Below are positions 8,222-10,768 of a DNA stretch of 10,768 bases, piece after piece. Numbering within the stretch: the first letter of the stretch is position 1; the number at the start of each line of letters is the position of its first letter. Both the position numbers and the translations under genes were made by a program. The notes below the pieces were generated by a model. That model did not search any database, had not been told where the DNA came from, and saw only the letters and a list, made by a program, of their open reading frames with translations. Source of the DNA: Hymenopellis radicata (Eukaryota; Basidiomycota; Agaricomycetes; Agaricales; Physalacriaceae); assembly GCA_015501595.1 (NCBI GenBank), contig JADNRX010001351.1, positions 1 through 10,768 of the forward strand, given 5' to 3'.

Positions 8222-8353
8222 TTTTTCCCAAAATCCATGCCTCGCCGGCGAGGCGAGGCCGTCCACGGTGCCTTTGGTTCCGTTCTTCGCGTTTTGAACT
8301 TCAAAATGAGCCGAATTCTCCATTCTGGGGGCGCCGAAGGTGCCGACGCGTCG
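8222..8353 (-). repeat. Array module C4
   Basis: A 132-nt block between ATCAG and the donor GTACGT (first base 8221), open in phase 0: RRVGTFGAPRMENSAHFEVQ, NAKNGTKGTVDG, LASPARHGFWEK. Hairpin GGCGCC-GAA-GGTGCC lies at 8330-8344, and a perfect 16-bp palindrome GCCTCGCCGGCGAGGC at 8239-8254. A five-base GAGGC duplication next to the palindrome shifts the frame relative to C3. The intron downstream, 8221-8170, is 52 nt. Confidence 0.5.
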
Positions 8354-8359
8354 CTGATG

Positions 8360-9740
8360 TGAGGAATCTGATCTCCAGGATGAAGGTGATGGAGGTCAGA
8401 AGGAAAGTGTCAACTTGCCGGATTGGGATGATCGACGTTCTTGGTTCCGTCCCATCATGTCGCGTCAGTGTCGCTCCGGCGTCTCATGGATTCGACCCTT
8501 CTATGGTTGGAGATTCTGTTCCTGCTGCCCCTGATAGTGTTCTATGGGTCCAGTCTTCGTCAGTCTTTGTCGAATTGCCTGCAAGACAACCACGCACCTC
8601 TGGATACCCACTGTCCGAATACTTCTCGTTGCTTTCTGCTTCCCGAGAAATCTGACTACGGTTCTGGACGAGTTGAACGACCTGCGCTGGGTGTATTGTG
8701 CTGATGTGACGGTCGTGTCCTTGTTCGACCTGACACAGCGTCTACAAGAAAGCTCAGCGCTTCACGCAGACTAGGAGATGTATACCCACCTTCTGGTCAC
8801 CACGTATCGCGTTCTCGACTTCTAAATCGTCTTGAACGAGTTCTCGCCGCTGGTACAATCTAGTGCAGGTGCATCAGCACAGATACGCCATAGAGATGAC
8901 TTGTGCTTACCATGCCCGTGCTATTCCTGGTCTCCGTAGCAGTTGACGACTGTACGAGGTGTCTGAAATGAACTTTACGAAGGAGACGACATGCTTACCA
9001 GTTTCGAGTCGAGGTGATCTTCTCCATGTTGCGCGGACAATACTGACGACACTCCACGCGCTGAGAGAATAGCTTTTAAGCAGGCGAGCGGCGTGAGACT
9101 GGGAGCGATGTTACCGCAGAATTTACGGATTTCAAGCGTCGACGCTGTGCGCGGAGGTGACGGTAAGAGGGAAAGGAAGAATGGGGACTACAATCTGACG
9201 TTCGTCCACAGAACGAATTCAGGTCCCCGCCGGATGAATCTTCCCGTGTGTAAGATGCGTTCGGGCGTCCGATCGTTGGCTTGGTTTCCGCGTCTTGAAG
9301 TTGTCCCGTGGCATCGTCTTGTGAAGGTAATTTCCCGCAAGTATTCATATTCGCTTGGACTCAGTGCAGTCGTATAAACGCGCAAGTTCAAGTGTTCAGA
9401 CAGTGTATATGCTATGTAGAACAGAGGTATGTGCCATCATTCTTCAATATTCCTCACATCAGTGACCAATATTACCCTGCAGCATCATTCTCCAGATTAC
9501 GAATGGCGGCTAATGGCTCGGTCTTGTTTTCGAAATAGAGAGCTGTACATGCTTTGTACTACCATGATATCTATATGTATCGAATGCTGCTCTTCAAGTG
9601 CGTCGACTGACACGAGAGGGACGTGATTTCATGCAGAGCAAAACTTTGGCCACACCACCTCCTTTTGATGCGACGGCGCGTCTGTACTGCGCATGAGTCA
9701 GTGGCTTAGTGATTTCGGGTCCAGACGCCGGCCCACCATA
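8360..9740. other. No assignable gene
   Basis: The stretch 8400-8770 is open in all three plus frames for 76-148 codons because it is pyrimidine-rich on that strand; none has a recognisable motif. On the minus strand, splice-like signals recur (GTAAGC donors at about 8999 and 8912) next to an ATG at about 9028 reading MEKITSTRN, but the next exon gives an immediate stop. The piece 9208-9326 is open on both strands. Confidence 0.4.
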
Positions 9741-9747
9741 TCACACT

Positions 9748-9768
9748 CCAATTGCGAGAGCTATAAAG
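9748..9768 (+). promoter_or_regulatory. CCAAT and TATAAAG promoter
   Basis: CCAAT at 9748-9752 and TATAAAG at 9762-9768 are followed by a pyrimidine-rich tract to about 9815, where transcription would start. The ATG of the candidate gene lies about 75 bases after the TATA motif, a normal fungal distance. Confidence 0.55.
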
Positions 9769-9841
9769 ACCTCGAGAATTCGTTTTGATTTCCATCACCC
9801 ATCTTTCCTCCTTGCCGTTATGCTGTCGTGATGCTCGACCG

Positions 9842-10300
9842 ATGTTCTCTTCACTGTCTTCTCTTCACGCCCAGTTCTCTCTCGACTTTGATGTTCAAGT
9901 GAGTGTCTGGTGCATTTTACCGCCATCATTGTCTGACTTGTTCGTGTAGGGATCTTGTTTTCCGTTGACTGTAGGTTCTCGCTGACGTCTAGATGTCTGA
10001 CTCGTGACCGATTCTGTCTCGATTCGCAGCTTGAGTGCTACGAATTCGACGGCAGCACGGTGTGTAACAGTGAATCGCATAAAATTCACTTATTCAACCT
10101 TTTAGGTGTCCGTGTGTGCTGGGGCAAACACCACAGCTTCGGCTGCCAAGACGGGGACTGTGCGAGCCAGATTTTGGGATGGTGGGGGTCGTTTTGCCTC
10201 CACCCGAACCGATCTTGCGCGCAGTTGGTATTTAGCCTGGTATCCTGCCCGCCCTCCCTGGAGCAGCGTAATCAGCACCCGAGACTCTTTTTTTTTTTAA
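9842..10300 (+). CDS. Unrecognised small four-exon gene, C-terminus altered by an insertion (candidate)
   Basis: The exons are 9842-9898, 9950-9970, 10030-10059 and 10106-10300; introns are 51, 59 and 46 nt with GTGAGT, GTAGGT and GTGTGT donors and YAG acceptors. All junctions are phase 0. The product of 100 residues begins MFSSLSSLHAQFSLDFDVQ, then GSCFPLT, LECYEFDGST and VSVCAGANTTASAAKTGTVR. It holds three Cys in the middle part and a weak, atypical N-terminal hydrophobic segment, so secretion is uncertain. An earlier ATG at 9831 would enter the first junction out of phase. The frame runs past CACCCGA into the poly-T of the SINE-like element and ends DSFFF-stop, so the true C-terminus may have been lost. 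An extra intron in the last exon is possible. Confidence 0.4.
10276..10282. repeat. Left target-site duplication CACCCGA
   Basis: Seven bases identical to 10581-10587, immediately beside the A-tail end of the SINE-like element. Seven bases is at the short end for such duplications, so chance identity cannot be excluded. Confidence 0.4.
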
Positions 10301-10580
10301 TTCTAGCTGTGAGAGATCTAATGCTGCACTCACCAGCCCCATGCCTGGGTAACGGACCTCTTCCGGTTTGATCTCGGCCGAGAAGACCAGCTCGACTTAG
10401 CAGGGCACTATGCTCGTACTTGCGATTTATTGAGATTAGCTTGTAATTACTATATTAGGACTACTCTGCTACAAAATATATTGCACACGTCTGAATTGAA
10501 CCCGCAACCCGAACTTTGAGAGCATGACGCCTCGTCAGCACGACCAAGAGGACACCCACAACACGACCAAGAGGACACCA
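10283..10580 (-). mobile_element. SINE-like retroelement with tRNA-like head and A-tail
   Basis: On the minus strand a tRNA-like head (about 10556-10485) carries an A-box-like TGGTCGTGCTGACGAGG and a B-box-like GGTTCAATTC about 30 bases apart. About 190 bases of body follow, and the element ends in 11 A (plus-strand T run 10288-10298). Direct repeats CACCCGA flank it at 10276-10282 and 10581-10587, as expected for target-site duplication. The tRNA-like part does not fold as a tRNA because its T-stem is mismatched. No reading frame is needed; such elements move using LINE enzymes (established knowledge). It interrupts the end of the candidate gene at 9842. Confidence 0.5.
10539..10579. repeat. 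Tandem direct repeat of 18 bp at the head of the SINE-like element
   Basis: CACGACCAAGAGGACACC occurs at 10539-10556 and again, identical, at 10562-10579 (period 23). It duplicates the 5' end of the tRNA-like head, as if reverse transcription or slippage copied the first bases twice. Confidence 0.8.
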
Positions 10581-10587
10581 CACCCGA
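10581..10587. repeat. Right target-site duplication CACCCGA
   Basis: Partner of 10276-10282, just beyond the tRNA-like head and the duplicated 18-bp head segment. Confidence 0.4.
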
Positions 10588-10598
10588 AGAAGGCCAAC

Positions 10599-10702
10599 CC
10601 ACGAAGAGCCCACGAACGAGTATGCACAGCCACACGAAGCATCCAACCTACAAGGAGATGACCCGCCCACGAAGACGACACGGAAGATGACACTCCACGA
10701 AG
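10599..10702. repeat. Recurring CCACGAAG motif
   Basis: Near-identical copies begin at 10599, 10610, 10632, 10667 and 10695 with irregular spacing, in an A/C-rich stretch running to the window end. It could be degraded simple-sequence DNA or part of a low-complexity gene beyond the window; no function is assigned. Confidence 0.5.
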
Positions 10703-10768
10703 ACGGGACCACCCTCTCCTTTGCCCTGTACGCCTCTTCCTCTCCGACTGGGACTGATTGCAATAGGC

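Larger units (their letters stand above)
6467..8353 (-). repeat. Head-to-tail array of six diverged exon-intron modules
   Basis: Six homologous blocks occur, here named A, B, C1, C2, C3 and C4 in plus-strand order. Read on the minus strand, each has an exon-like block: 6682-6467, 7125-6984, 7504-7364, 7786-7636, 8089-7918 and 8353-8222. Each block begins with a GC-rich hairpin, carries in several copies an NA-containing segment (HFEVQNAKNG in C4, NAKNE in C3, INATP in A, INATV in B) and ends at a GTACGT- or GTGCGY-type donor. C-type blocks alternate with 28-30-nt exons through introns of 51-53, 48 and 52 nt. A and B share a 72-73-nt intron and a DLDLA(D/E)LGF segment. Frames are broken by indels and stops between copies, so this may be a decayed repeat gene, tandem pseudogenes or a spliced non-coding RNA. 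Both strands are partly open because of the palindromes. Confidence 0.5.

Noticed and set aside
6659..8345. CRISPR-like or bacterial palindromic repeat array
   Set aside because: Repeats are about 270-300 bp apart, strongly diverged and embedded in intron-like sequence, and the context is eukaryotic.
8209..8774. Overlapping plus-strand open frames of 148, 87 and 76 codons
   Set aside because: All three frames are open together because of base composition. The first begins inside array module C4, and none shows a start context, splice set or domain.
10366..10392. Minus-strand similarity to the start of U2 spliceosomal RNA (TCTTCTCGGCC...GAGATCA)
   Set aside because: The loop bases and the second half of the U2 stem and branch-site recognition region are missing. 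The match may simply be the 12-bp palindrome TCTCGGCCGAGA.
10485..10556. A functional tRNA gene on the minus strand
   Set aside because: A- and B-box-like sequences are present, but the T-stem and acceptor stem do not pair, so it is better read as the head of a SINE-like element.

Overview
The window looks like nuclear DNA of a filamentous fungus, most likely a mushroom-forming basidiomycete. The evidence is a protein-coding gene cut by three introns of about 46-52 nt, a compact secreted-protein gene with one 63-nt intron, pyrimidine-rich leaders, and no bacterial operon layout. No organism name can be read from the sequence itself.

Left part (1-2670): two well-supported genes lie tail to tail. 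The first, on the plus strand, is the 3' part of an ATP-dependent DNA ligase. Its partial SWIM-like zinc finger is cut by the window edge, and a Lys/Ser/Pro/Ala-rich and acidic linker joins it to the nucleotidyltransferase and OB domains. The second, on the minus strand, is a small secreted cysteine-containing protein of about 104 residues, whose last nine residues sit on a separate exon. About 760 bp of 3' flank separates them.

Middle part (2670-6400): no gene is recognisable by family. Several short open stretches are bounded by plausible splice sites. The best is a minus-strand three-exon model (4145 to 3635, 135 residues, introns of 51 and 52 nt). A second minus-strand fragment (4801 to 4433) reads like protein but could not be connected to a start or a stop.

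Right-centre part (6400-8360): this is the most unusual stretch. Six diverged copies of one module lie head to tail on the minus strand. Each holds an exon-like block of about 130-216 nt ending in a GTACGT-type donor, separated by intron-like gaps. The four copies nearest 8.3 kb have extra 28-30-nt exons flanked by introns of 48-53 nt. Each copy carries GC-rich hairpins whose arms change in a compensating way between copies. It may be a decayed internally repeated gene, tandem pseudogenes, or a structured spliced non-coding RNA.

Right end (8360-10768): 8360-9740 holds nothing assignable. A promoter with CCAAT and TATAAA motifs at about 9748-9768 precedes a phase-consistent four-exon candidate gene (9842-10300). 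That gene's reading frame ends inside the poly-T of a SINE-like insertion (10283-10580, minus strand, tRNA-like head, A-tail, flanking CACCCGA direct repeats). The last 190 bp are A/C-rich with recurring CCACGAAG motifs.

No pathway links these genes. The ligase is an ordinary DNA-repair-type gene, the secreted protein is an orphan, and the rest behaves like fast-evolving, repeat-laden accessory sequence.
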